Shown here: positions 33,769-42,203 of the stretch, in pieces | Layout of the letters: every line of letters starts with the position of its first letter | Position numbering within the stretch: position 1 is the stretch's first letter | Origin: Erwinia sp. SLM-02 | GTDB taxonomy: Bacteria > Pseudomonadota > Gammaproteobacteria > Enterobacterales > Enterobacteriaceae | Direction of reading: 5' to 3' | DNA length: 64,000 bases | Assembly (NCBI RefSeq): GCF_037450285.1 | Contig: NZ_JAQISN010000001.1 | Location: 2,170,001 to 2,234,000, forward strand | Program-made: the position numbers and the translations under genes | Notes under the pieces: model-generated | What the model saw: only the letters and a program-made list of their open reading frames with translations | Database searches by the model: none | What the model was told of the DNA's origin: nothing

Positions 33769-34479
33769 TTACAACGAATATTTCACACCGATGCGGACGC
33801 GATATTCCTTATCCCCGTTTCCGGCACGGCCCAGATCGGAGAGATCGATATAGGGCGTCCAGCGATCGTCATATTTATAGTTGGCATAAACCGTGTGCTG
33901 CCACATCGTTTTTTTGCCGTTGCCAAAGCGGAAATCGTTTTGCTTTTGAAGAAACACCGGGTTGTAGTTGAGGAAGATCTTCTTCGTTACCTGCCAGTTA
34001 AACCAGAGATCGTACTCGTGGGAGTTATTACGCTCTTCGACGCTGTAGATATTCTCCGCCTTATAGTTGTTATGATAGTAGCGGTATCCTGCCATTACGC
34101 TAAAGTCCGGCTGTAGCTGGTAGCTGACTTTCAATATCGGATCGATATGCGTACCGGCCTTTCCCCAGTTAAACACCATATCGGGAATAACAGAGAACTT
34201 ATCGGTCACCGGGATAGTATAAGCGACCTCGACTTCCGAATAGTTGCTTTTAAACTCGGCCAGATGTGCGCCATGATTGATCGTATTCTGGTATGAGAAC
34301 CAGATATTATCGTTAATCACTGAGGAGATCTGCAGCCGTGTCTGGAACATCTTACTGCCGGACATATAGGCTTCGCGGAAGTCCAGTGCGGGAGAGGTGA
34401 AATCGACCGCTGATGCAGAGAACGAACTCAGTAATCCAAGTGTTGAGGTAATAACAATGCCTGCCATTATTTTTTTCAT
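33769..34479 (-). CDS. KdgM-family oligosaccharide porin
   Basis: 236 aa. Signal peptide (MKKIMAGIVITSTLGLLSSFSASA), then VDFREAYMSGSKMFQTRLQI-type opening (here LDFREAYMSGSKM) and a 12-strand barrel ending RIGVKYSL, as in KdgM/NanC channels for acidic oligosaccharides. GGAGT precedes the ATG. Its position after the GH3, symporter and GH67 genes suggests it admits aldouronic acids (glucuronoxylan fragments) into the periplasm. Oligogalacturonate uptake is the alternative, but no pectin genes are nearby. Confidence 0.88.
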   Translation of the reverse strand: MKKIMAGIVITSTLGLLSSFSASAVDFTSPALDFREAYMSGSKMFQTRLQISSVINDNIWFSYQNTINHGAHLAEFKSNYSEVEVAYTIPVTDKFSVIPDMVFNWGKAGTHIDPILKVSYQLQPDFSVMAGYRYYHNNYKAENIYSVEERNNSHEYDLWFNWQVTKKIFLNYNPVFLQKQNDFRFGNGKKTMWQHTVYANYKYDDRWTPYIDLSDLGRAGNGDKEYRVRIGVKYSL

Positions 34480-34770
34480 TATGACTCCACGCTATCATCA
34501 AATTGTTTTTATGTAGGGGGTATTTCATTTGCCCGACAGCAATAATAACGCAACGCGGTTTTTTCTCTTTTTATGTTTTCTTGCATCATTCTTATCAAAT
34601 ATATTAAGTGTGAGTCTGCGCATAATTCAAACGTCACAAAATCCGCAGGCAACAGATCGCCAGGGATAAAAGGTTGACTTAGCGGGGTGGCTAATAAAAA
34701 CGATAGAAAATGAAGGCGAAGCGGGGAATTTTTCACTCGAAAAGCGGATGCCAGATATCGAATACAGAGT
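34480..34770. other. Leader region of the porin gene
   Basis: AT-rich region holding the porin promoter. Two TGTGA half-sites are visible (34609-34613 on the plus strand; TCACA at about 34635-34639), but their spacing does not fit a single CRP site. The satellite array begins directly upstream at 34771. Confidence 0.45.
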
Positions 34771-34861
34771 GCAGAATGCAGAATGCAGAATGCAGAATGC
34801 AGAATGCAGAATGCAGAATGCAGAATGCAGAATGCAGAACGCAGAACGCAGAATGCAGAGT
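34771..34861. repeat. Heptanucleotide satellite (GCAGAAT), 13 units
   Basis: Thirteen consecutive 7-bp units. Units 1-9 and 12 are exact GCAGAAT; units 10 and 11 are GCAGAAC and unit 13 is GCAGAGT. One degenerate unit on each side (ACAGAGT before, GCAGAAG after). No spacers, so it is not a CRISPR array. Confidence 0.97.
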
Positions 34862-34880
34862 GCAGAAGCTGAAATCTGGA

Positions 34881-35060
34881 TCTGAATCTGAATCTGAATC
34901 TGAATCTGAATCTGAATCTGAATCTGAATCTGAATCTGAATCTGAATCTGAATCTGAATCTGAATCTGAATATGAATATGAATATGAATATGAATATGAA
35001 TATGAATATGAATATGAATGTGAATGTGAATGTGAATGTGAATGTGAATCTGAATGTGAA
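34881..35060. repeat. Hexanucleotide satellite, 30 units in homogeneous blocks
   Basis: 180 bases of 6-bp units that differ only at the second base: 15 x TCTGAA (34881-34970), 8 x TATGAA (34971-35018), 5 x TGTGAA (35019-35048), then one TCTGAA and one TGTGAA. All six frames stay open through it because the unit is two codons long. It lies 90 bases downstream of the GH3 stop codon, in the transcript path towards the porin. Confidence 0.97.
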
Positions 35061-35150
35061 ATGCGAAATATGAAGTTTTGAATGCAGAAATCATTATCGC
35101 AAAATATCAGCATCAGGAAAAAAGCCAGCGCAAGCGCGCTGGCATTCACC

Positions 35151-37529
35151 TTATTTCATCGTTACGGTGGCATGGCTTTCCATACGCCAGTTTTCGTCCA
35201 GAATACGCACCTCACCTTCCAGCGTAACGGCCTGCTGGAAGTGAATATTCTCCGATGAGCTACCGACCATGACGATAAATTCGCCCGGCTCAACGCGCCG
35301 CCTGCCGTGATTATCGGTAAAGTTAAACATATCGGTGGGGATCGCGAATAGTACTTCGGCCTTTTGCCCCGGCTTAAGTATGACGCGCTGGAAAGCCTTC
35401 AGCTCTTTCACCGGCCGCACCAGTGAGGCCAGCGTATCGCGAATGTAAACCTGCACGACCTCGGTGGCCTCCACGCCTCCGGTATTCTCCACCTCCACAG
35501 AAAATCTCAACGTATCATCCATGGCCAGCCGCGGGCTGGCGAACGACGCTCTGGAATAGGCGAATGAGGAATAGCTTAATCCATGACCAAAGGCGTAGCG
35601 CGGCGGGAAGTGAAACGCCACCGGCGTGCCGCTGCTTTTCATTTTATGGTTATAGAAATAGGGCATCGCGCCGACGTTATGCGCTACCGACAGCACCAGC
35701 CTGCCGCTGGGGCTGTGTTTGCCCGTCAGTAAATCGGCAATGGCGCGGCCGCCCTCCTGGCCGGGCTGCCAGGCAAAAATCAGCCCGGCCAGCTTGTTCT
35801 CTAATCCCTGCAGGCTGTAGGGCCGTCCGCTGGTCACCACCACAATCGTCGGCACTCCGGTATTCACCACGGCCTCCAGCAGTTTCTGCTGCACGCCGGG
35901 CAGGTACAGCGTATCGGTATCCGATCCCTCCCCCACCGTTCCGCTCTGGAACAGCCCGGCCAGGTCGCCAACGAAACACATCGCCAGCCCGGATTTACGC
36001 GCAAGCTGCACCGCGTCGTCGATTAAGGATTCATCCTGCGATACCGGGGAGGATGGCAGCGGCCTGCCGACATCACCGGGGAACACCGGCGTTCCTGCCG
36101 TGCGCTGCTCCAGAATATGGCAGCCCCGGCGATACGTCACCTCACAGCCGGCCAGGGCCTCTTTCAACGCCGCCAGCGGCGTCACCACCTGGCCGGCATT
36201 CGGCAGCGCGTCGCTGAGGATCAAATGAACCGGGAAACTGTAGCCCGACAGCAGCGCCAGCGGGTCGTCCGCCGTGGGGCCAATCACCGCCACGGATTTC
36301 AGCGATGCGGCATTTAACGGCAGCGTTCCGTCGTTTTCCAGCAGCGTCAGCGACTGCAGGGCCGTCTGATAAGCCAGGCTGCGCGCCGTCGTGGACTGAA
36401 AATCGGGTTCCGGGTTGGCGATATACGGGTTGTCGAACAGCCCGGTGCGGAATTTTTCCGTCAAAATTCTGGTGACGATTTCGTCAATCTTTTCCAGCCC
36501 GATGAGCCGCCGTTCGATGGCCTCCGGCAGGAAGGCGGAGCAGTTGTCCTTGGGCAGCTCAATATCCAGCCCGGCGTTGAACGCGCTGGCCGCGGACTCG
36601 GCGCTGTCCGTTGTCACACCGTGGTGCTGATGCAGCAGGCTCACGCCGCCGTAATCGGCAACGATCAGGCCGTCGAAGCCCCAGCGCCGGCGCAGCATTT
36701 CATCGAGCAGGAATTCATCGTTATGGCAGGGCTGATTGTCGATATCGTGGTAGGCCGGCATCACCGAGCCGGCATTGGCAAGTTTCACCGCCATTTCAAA
36801 CGGCAGCAGGAAGGTATCGTTCAGCTCTTTAAAACCCAGATGCACCGGCGCATGGTTACGCGCACCTTCACTGAAGGAGTGCGCGACGTAGTGTTTCAGG
36901 GTCGCCAGCAGATCGCGTTTTTCGCCCTGCAGCCCCTGCACATAGCGCGTGGCCATGATCCCCACCAGATAGGGGTCTTCACCGAATGTCTCTTCGGTTC
37001 TTCCCCAGCGCGTATCCCGCGAAACATCCAGCACCGGTGCCAGCCCCTGCCGGCACCCGACGCTTCGCGCCTCAACGCCGATACATTCCGCAGCCTGCTT
37101 CACCAGCTCGCCGTTCCAGGTTGACGCCATATTCAGCGATGACGGGAACAGCGTTGCCCCCATGCACATCAGTCCGTTCAGGCACTCTTCGTGATACATC
37201 GCCGGAATGCCAAAGCGCCCGGCATCAATGACCCGTTTTTGCAGCGCGTTAAAGGCTTTGATACCGACTTTCGCATCGATAATTGCCGTGCCAAACGGAC
37301 GGGTAATCTGCCCCACGCCGCTGGCGATTTTATCGCTGAAGGTTTTATTGATGGTTCGGTGGCTAAAACTGTCGCTGACATCCTGGCGTTCGGTCACCTC
37401 GCCGTCCTCAGACACAACCAGCCACCAGCCGTGCATTTGCGCTATTTTCTCTTCCAGCGTCATCTGCCTCAGCAGACTTGTTACGCGCGCGGAAACGGGC
37501 AGCGTAATATCCAGATAATTACGATCCAT
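35151..37529 (-). CDS. GH3 beta-xylosidase/beta-glucosidase, cytoplasmic
   Basis: 792 aa with the full GH3 layout: (beta/alpha)8 domain, the sandwich domain, and a C-terminal fibronectin-III-like domain (VENTGGVEATEVVQVYIRD). The nucleophile is D292 in GLIVADYGG; substrate-binding KH and RDTRWGR motifs are present. The ADYGG...HHG form recalls xylo-oligosaccharide-acting members. No signal peptide, so it works on imported sugars. Start at 37529 with GAGG. Second downstream of the GH67 and symporter genes. Expected to release xylose from the ends trimmed by the alpha-glucuronidase; beta-glucosidase activity cannot be excluded. Confidence 0.87.
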   Translation of the reverse strand: MDRNYLDITLPVSARVTSLLRQMTLEEKIAQMHGWWLVVSEDGEVTERQDVSDSFSHRTINKTFSDKIASGVGQITRPFGTAIIDAKVGIKAFNALQKRVIDAGRFGIPAMYHEECLNGLMCMGATLFPSSLNMASTWNGELVKQAAECIGVEARSVGCRQGLAPVLDVSRDTRWGRTEETFGEDPYLVGIMATRYVQGLQGEKRDLLATLKHYVAHSFSEGARNHAPVHLGFKELNDTFLLPFEMAVKLANAGSVMPAYHDIDNQPCHNDEFLLDEMLRRRWGFDGLIVADYGGVSLLHQHHGVTTDSAESAASAFNAGLDIELPKDNCSAFLPEAIERRLIGLEKIDEIVTRILTEKFRTGLFDNPYIANPEPDFQSTTARSLAYQTALQSLTLLENDGTLPLNAASLKSVAVIGPTADDPLALLSGYSFPVHLILSDALPNAGQVVTPLAALKEALAGCEVTYRRGCHILEQRTAGTPVFPGDVGRPLPSSPVSQDESLIDDAVQLARKSGLAMCFVGDLAGLFQSGTVGEGSDTDTLYLPGVQQKLLEAVVNTGVPTIVVVTSGRPYSLQGLENKLAGLIFAWQPGQEGGRAIADLLTGKHSPSGRLVLSVAHNVGAMPYFYNHKMKSSGTPVAFHFPPRYAFGHGLSYSSFAYSRASFASPRLAMDDTLRFSVEVENTGGVEATEVVQVYIRDTLASLVRPVKELKAFQRVILKPGQKAEVLFAIPTDMFNFTDNHGRRRVEPGEFIVMVGSSSENIHFQQAVTLEGEVRILDENWRMESHATVTMK

Positions 37530-37595
37530 TGATAACCTCAATATAATAACAATAATGCGTATGACACAGGTCGGTGAATTAATCACAAAGCATGA

Positions 37596-39149
37596 TTATT
37601 TGGTTAATGCTTTTTCCGTTGCGGGGGTTAATACCGCACGCGTTTCGCTGGCCTGCTCATCACCCTGCCAGACCTCTTCATATTTCATTCCGGTCAGGTC
37701 TTCAATAACAATGCGGGTTTCCGCCGTGACCTGCGATTTATCACCACCGCTAATTTTCAGTCGTTCAATTTCTTCAAGTAAAACCTGATGGCTTTTATTA
37801 TTTAATTTAAATTTCGCCGCCACAAAGAATGAAATCAGCAACAGCGCGATGGTGCCCAGTGAGACAATGGCAACAATGGCATCCACCGCCTGGGTCGGCT
37901 GCGTTTTTGCACCGGTGACAAAGCCGCTCATCTCCAGAACTAATCCCACCAGCAGGGCGGAAATACCCAGCGTGCTTTTTCTGACAAAGGTCATCATTCC
38001 GGCAAATATCCCCTCGCGGCGTTTACGCGTCACCACCTCATCCACGTCAGGAATAAAGGGATAAATATTCCAGGAAAGATAAACATAGCCGCCTTTAAAC
38101 AGCTGATGAATAAACGCGATGGCGTACAGCGCCGGGATCATCCATGAAGTGGTGTAAAAATAAAACGCCGTATAGGCCAGCATGCACAGCATCACCGCCA
38201 GATAACACAGCTGCAGCAGCCGGGCCGGGGTGTAACGAATAAAGCCCCAGGCAAATACCGCCGTGCCCCAGCCGAAGCAGAAAATGCCCACCGACATCAG
38301 GTTCGCCGCCAGGGCCGCATTCTGATGCAGCGCGTAGATGATGAAGAACGTAAACACGGAGCTGAGCAGATCCATCGCCGTAAAGGACAGAATGTACATG
38401 GTCAGATGCTGGCGAAACGCCCGGATCTTCAGCGTTGAAAACATATCCTTAAACACCGACAGACACATTTTGCCCGGCGACAGCCTGGGCTTGCGTGCCT
38501 CAGCGGTCGAAGAAGACGGAATATCGTGCAGCCGTTCCCACGTGGTGAAATAGGTGATCATCACCACCACCATCGAGATCAGGGTAAATATCGCGCCGTT
38601 GATAAAGAATACCCTGGCGCTGTCGTCGCCGAACAGGGTAAACAAACGCCCGGGGATAAACGTTGCCATAAACGTTCCCAGCCCGCCAAATACGATTCTG
38701 AATGCGGACAGCTTGGTTCGTTCTTTGTAATTCGAGGTCATTTCGGAGGCGATCGTTTCATACGGAATGATGATCATTGCCGCGATAATTTCCATCATCA
38801 GATAGGTAATAAGATAATAGAAGTAATTCATATCCGCGACCCACATCAGGCTGTATATTACCAGCAGCGGGCAGCCGAGCAGCAGGAAAAAGCGACGCCG
38901 GCCAAATTTCTTCCCGACGCGGGTATTACCGAAATGGTCCGTCACATAGCCGACCAGCGGGCTGATTATCGTATCCAGTATCCGAGCAATAAACAGAATT
39001 GAACCCGCTTCAATCGGTGTTAATCCACAATAGGTGACATAAAAAAACATGATCCATGCGCTAATAACGGCGAAGGCACCTCCGCCGAACATATCCGTTA
39101 CGCCATAGCCAATATAGTTTTTCGTTTTTAAAACGCGAGCTTCTTTCAT
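37596..39149 (-). CDS. GPH-family sugar:cation symporter
   Basis: 517 aa, about 12 helices, of the glycoside-pentoside-hexuronide family (IGYGVTDMFGGGAF, FYVTYCGLTPIEAGSILFIA, given in parts; DHFGNTRVGKKFGRRRFFLL-type cytoplasmic motif). Relatives carry xylosides, melibiose or glucuronides. A C-terminal cytoplasmic tail of about 70 residues is longer than usual. The start at 39149 has GGAGT. Placed between GH67 and GH3, it most likely imports aldouronates or xylo-oligosaccharides. Confidence 0.88.
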   Translation of the reverse strand: MKEARVLKTKNYIGYGVTDMFGGGAFAVISAWIMFFYVTYCGLTPIEAGSILFIARILDTIISPLVGYVTDHFGNTRVGKKFGRRRFFLLLGCPLLVIYSLMWVADMNYFYYLITYLMMEIIAAMIIIPYETIASEMTSNYKERTKLSAFRIVFGGLGTFMATFIPGRLFTLFGDDSARVFFINGAIFTLISMVVVMITYFTTWERLHDIPSSSTAEARKPRLSPGKMCLSVFKDMFSTLKIRAFRQHLTMYILSFTAMDLLSSVFTFFIIYALHQNAALAANLMSVGIFCFGWGTAVFAWGFIRYTPARLLQLCYLAVMLCMLAYTAFYFYTTSWMIPALYAIAFIHQLFKGGYVYLSWNIYPFIPDVDEVVTRKRREGIFAGMMTFVRKSTLGISALLVGLVLEMSGFVTGAKTQPTQAVDAIVAIVSLGTIALLLISFFVAAKFKLNNKSHQVLLEEIERLKISGGDKSQVTAETRIVIEDLTGMKYEEVWQGDEQASETRAVLTPATEKALTK

Positions 39150-39209
39150 TCCAGACTCCACGTAGGTGGCGGTGGGCATTGTCGCCCACCGAAATACAGA
39201 GGGTTTTTA

Positions 39210-41198
39210 TTATTTATAGATCTGACGTGCTTTATTATCTTTAATGCCGGACTTACGGTAAAAATAGGTATTAATTCTGTCACGCCATTCGGTGGCGTTT
39301 TCTTTCTGCTTATTCAGGCGTGCAGCAACATTGGAGTAAATATCGGCGCTGACCAGCCCTTCCAGCGCCTGCCAGCGATCGATATAGTCCTGAACCTGCT
39401 CAACGCCGGTAAAATGGGTATCGTAAATATGCTGAATCACCGTATTGCCATTCTTCAGCCGGTGGTCATAGTTCAGGAAGTGGAAGAACAGCACCAGTTC
39501 ATCCGGGCAGGTTTCTAACGTCCCGTAATACCGGCGATTCTCATCCGCGTACTGTGCCACAAATCCGGTGCCGCTCTCCGTCGTGCGGTCCACGCCCAGC
39601 CCGTTGCGGTCCGCGTAATGGTAGGTTCCCCACAGGTCATATTCATAGCCGTCGATATTCGGGCCGTAATGATGGTGCGGATTGACCATCCAGCCCACGC
39701 CCAGCGGCGCGGTGTAATTTTCGTAGGTCTGGCCGCTGGTCAGCAGCAGATGGCACACCGTATCCATCACCTGCGGATGGTAACCGAAGGTCAGATGGCA
39801 CCACTCTCTGGCCATATCCTGCTCATTGACGTCCGGGTTCCACAGCAGCTGGCCGTAGCCGTACAGATTCGCCTGGGCAAATACGTGACCGGTCCAGCAA
39901 TCATCCCGCCCGATATTCGCGACGGCGGCAACCCCGGAGTACGGCATGCTATTCATCCGCCCGCTGGTTAAATCTTTAATTTTTGACGGGCCGGAAGCGA
40001 GGTGGGTATCAAAGGACAGGATGGCTTTCCACTGCGGCACCAGCCAGAACAGGTCGATCTGCTGGCCGGTGTACTCCTGCGTCACCTGCAGTTCCAGCAC
40101 CTGATTGGTATTCGGCATCGCCCCCAGCAGCGGGGAAACCGGCTCGCGGACCTGGAAATCCATCGGCCCGTTTTTAATCTGCAGGATAACGTTGCTCAGG
40201 AACTGGCCGTCCAGCGCCGCAAAATGATCCCAGGCCGCACGCGCCCGGTCGGTTTTGCGGTCGCGCCAGTTTTGCAGGCAGTTGTAGACAAAGCAGCGCC
40301 AGAAAACCAGCCCGCCGTGTTCTTCTAACGCTTCACCCAGCATGTTGGCGCCGTCGGCGTGAGTGCGGCCATAGGTGAACGGACCGGGGCGATGCTCTGA
40401 ATCCGCTTTCACCACCACGCCGCCCAGGTCGGGAATATCGCGATACAGATCGTCCAGGCTCGCCTTCCACCATTTGCGCACCCCGGCGTCCAGCGGGTCG
40501 GCCGTTTCCAGCCCGCCAAGCTCAATGGGGCTGGCGTAGTTGATGCAGAGATACACGCTGATGCCCCAGGCGCGGAAAATGGACGCGATCCAGATCAGAT
40601 CGTCGCGATATTTCCGGGTGATTAAGTGGGTTTCAACCTGGTGGACGTTGACGTTATTCAGCGTCAGGGCGTTAATCCCGATGCTGGCTAACAGCCGCGC
40701 GTAGCGGGTAATGCGTTCTTCGTCGCGGGTAAACTGGTTGTCCTGGTAGAAGATGGACAGCCCGGCATAGCCGCGCTCGATGCTGCCATCCATGTTATCC
40801 CAGTGGTTGAGCATGCGAATTTTCATCGCGGGCGCTTCATCAATGGCGGTGCCCTTGATCAACCTGCCGGTCTTCACTAATTTCAGCAGATGGAACCAGC
40901 CGTAGAGCAGGCCGCGCTCTTCACTGGCAGAGATCTGAATACCGCCCGAACCGTAATGCAGACGAAAACTTCCCTCCACGCCCTTTTCGCCGTTCAGCGC
41001 AAACGTCAGGGCGATGCCATTTTCTGCCTGAGAGGCGACAGCATGGGCCACCTCTTTTTTCAGATTTGCCAGCAGCGGCGATGCCGCCTGCGGGAAGTTC
41101 AGGCGGGTAACGCTGAGTGAATGATGGCTGAACAGCCCGGCGATCTGCTCCTGCTCCGTTAACCAGCATGCCGAAGCCTTACCCTGCGCGTCTCTCAT
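39210..41198 (-). CDS. GH67 alpha-glucuronidase
   Basis: 662 aa. Removes (4-O-methyl)glucuronic acid from the non-reducing end of xylo-oligosaccharides. The family signature GPFTYGRTHADGANMLG is intact. The three catalytic acids expected from Cellvibrio GlcA67A fall at E268 (KADSEH), D347 (NGPMDFQ) and E375 (VTQEYTG). No signal peptide, so cytoplasmic. The ATG at 41198 was chosen over a GTG 15 codons upstream because GGGGT lies just before it. First gene of the leftward locus. Its leader carries a CRP site and an inverted repeat covering the ribosome binding site. Confidence 0.94.
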   Translation of the reverse strand: MRDAQGKASACWLTEQEQIAGLFSHHSLSVTRLNFPQAASPLLANLKKEVAHAVASQAENGIALTFALNGEKGVEGSFRLHYGSGGIQISASEERGLLYGWFHLLKLVKTGRLIKGTAIDEAPAMKIRMLNHWDNMDGSIERGYAGLSIFYQDNQFTRDEERITRYARLLASIGINALTLNNVNVHQVETHLITRKYRDDLIWIASIFRAWGISVYLCINYASPIELGGLETADPLDAGVRKWWKASLDDLYRDIPDLGGVVVKADSEHRPGPFTYGRTHADGANMLGEALEEHGGLVFWRCFVYNCLQNWRDRKTDRARAAWDHFAALDGQFLSNVILQIKNGPMDFQVREPVSPLLGAMPNTNQVLELQVTQEYTGQQIDLFWLVPQWKAILSFDTHLASGPSKIKDLTSGRMNSMPYSGVAAVANIGRDDCWTGHVFAQANLYGYGQLLWNPDVNEQDMAREWCHLTFGYHPQVMDTVCHLLLTSGQTYENYTAPLGVGWMVNPHHHYGPNIDGYEYDLWGTYHYADRNGLGVDRTTESGTGFVAQYADENRRYYGTLETCPDELVLFFHFLNYDHRLKNGNTVIQHIYDTHFTGVEQVQDYIDRWQALEGLVSADIYSNVAARLNKQKENATEWRDRINTYFYRKSGIKDNKARQIYK

Positions 41199-41202
41199 TT
41201 TT

Positions 41203-41240
41203 ATACCCCATTTCGTTTCTGATAAGGCTTTATGGGGTAT
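41203..41240 (-). promoter_or_regulatory. Inverted repeat that could sequester the GH67 ribosome binding site
   Basis: ATACCCCAT (41203-41211) and ATGGGGTAT (41232-41240) are exact complements 20 bases apart. In the minus-strand transcript the second arm contains the GGGGT Shine-Dalgarno sequence, five bases before the ATG. It may be an RNA hairpin, or an operator for the XylR-like regulator. Confidence 0.55.
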
Positions 41241-41296
41241 CACGACCGTTTACGGCAATTATCTTTTTTAAAACTGAATTTCCGATTATTAACTTC

Positions 41297-41312
41297 TGTG
41301 AGGGGGATCACT
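41297..41312. promoter_or_regulatory. CRP site upstream of the GH67 gene
   Basis: TGTGAGGGGGATCACT: TGTGA-N6-TCAC(T), 9 of 10 conserved positions. About 100 bases upstream of the GH67 start, suitable for catabolite control of the xylan locus. Confidence 0.75.
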
Positions 41313-41379
41313 GGAATGGTACCATCCGAATATCATTTTCTCAGCGTAAGCGCCCCGACGCGGAAGTCAAAGCCTGCGA

Positions 41380-41706
41380 TCAGCTCCCGCGATAGGTGGA
41401 CCAGCCGCCGGGGGCAATCAGAAACGGCAGATGGTAGTGCTCATCCGCCGCCGCCGGAATAACGAAATCAATCTGCGCGCAGGGGAAAGGCGTTTCCAGC
41501 CCCTTTGCCGCAAACCAGTCGCCGGTTTCCGCCACCAGCCGGTAGCGGCCGGGCGGCAGCGGCGCGGGCGCGAAGTCGCCCAGCCGTCCGTTGGCGTTGG
41601 TCAGCCCGCTGGCGATAACCTGCCCGCCCTGCTCAAGCCGCAGCGCCACGTCTGCGGCGGGTTTACCGGTGGAAATATCCAGAATATGGGTGCTGAGGGT
41701 GGTCAT
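41380..41706 (-). CDS. hiuH: 5-hydroxyisourate hydrolase
   Basis: 108 aa transthyretin-like enzyme: LSTHILDISTGKPAADV at the start, RYRLV, and the signature C-terminus YRGS. Catalyses the second step from urate (5-hydroxyisourate to OHCU), downstream of HpxO. No signal peptide. Its ATG overlaps the uraD stop by 4 bases. Last gene of the leftward permease-uraD-hiuH operon. Confidence 0.94.
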   Translation of the reverse strand: MTTLSTHILDISTGKPAADVALRLEQGGQVIASGLTNANGRLGDFAPAPLPPGRYRLVAETGDWFAAKGLETPFPCAQIDFVIPAAADEHYHLPFLIAPGGWSTYRGS

Positions 41707-42203
41707 TCGCTTATCGCTCCTTCCAGTCGTAACAGGGTAATGTCGCGTAGCGCTTCCAGCGCCGCCTGCACTTCTTCTGCATCGCTGTTGTTTAAACGCT
41801 GCGCCAGCGCGGCCAGGATCTCCTCGCCGCTGCGGCCTTTGGCGCGGATCAGGAAAACCCGGCCAAAGCGCGCTTCGTAGCGGGCATTACCCGCTTTTAG
41901 CGCCAGCGCCAGCTGTGAGTCCTGGTCGTTAACGGCCCCCTGCTCCTGCCGCGACAGCGCGGCGTGCGCCTGGCTGCCCGTGGGCTTTTCGCCGATGCGC
42001 GGATGCGCGCTCAGCGCCTGATTCAGCTCCGCTTCCCCCCAGCTCTGCGTCGCCACCCGCGCGGCGTTAAGCAGCGATTCGCGGCTGGCATAGGGCCGCG
42101 CCGCTGCCACCGCTTCGCACCACGCGGGGATCGCCACGCACGGCGCCAGCAGGGCCAGCGCCTGCGGGGATGAAAGATGATTAAAGTGACTCAGCGCCGT
42201 CAT
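41703..42203 (-). CDS. uraD: OHCU decarboxylase
   Basis: 166 aa. Converts 2-oxo-4-hydroxy-4-carboxy-5-ureidoimidazoline to S-allantoin. The family motif AHPRIGEKP carries the catalytic histidine; FLIRAKGRSGEEILAAL-type C-terminal segment present. It starts 23 bases inside the end of the permease gene, so translation is coupled. Confidence 0.93.
   Translation of the reverse strand: MTALSHFNHLSSPQALALLAPCVAIPAWCEAVAAARPYASRESLLNAARVATQSWGEAELNQALSAHPRIGEKPTGSQAHAALSRQEQGAVNDQDSQLALALKAGNARYEARFGRVFLIRAKGRSGEEILAALAQRLNNSDAEEVQAALEALRDITLLRLEGAISE

Noticed and set aside
34609..34639. CRP site ahead of the KdgM-type porin
   Set aside because: TGTGA and TCACA are present but about 20 bases apart instead of 6, so they do not form one site.
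34771..35060. CRISPR array
   Set aside because: The repeats are contiguous 6- and 7-bp units with no spacers and no cas genes nearby.
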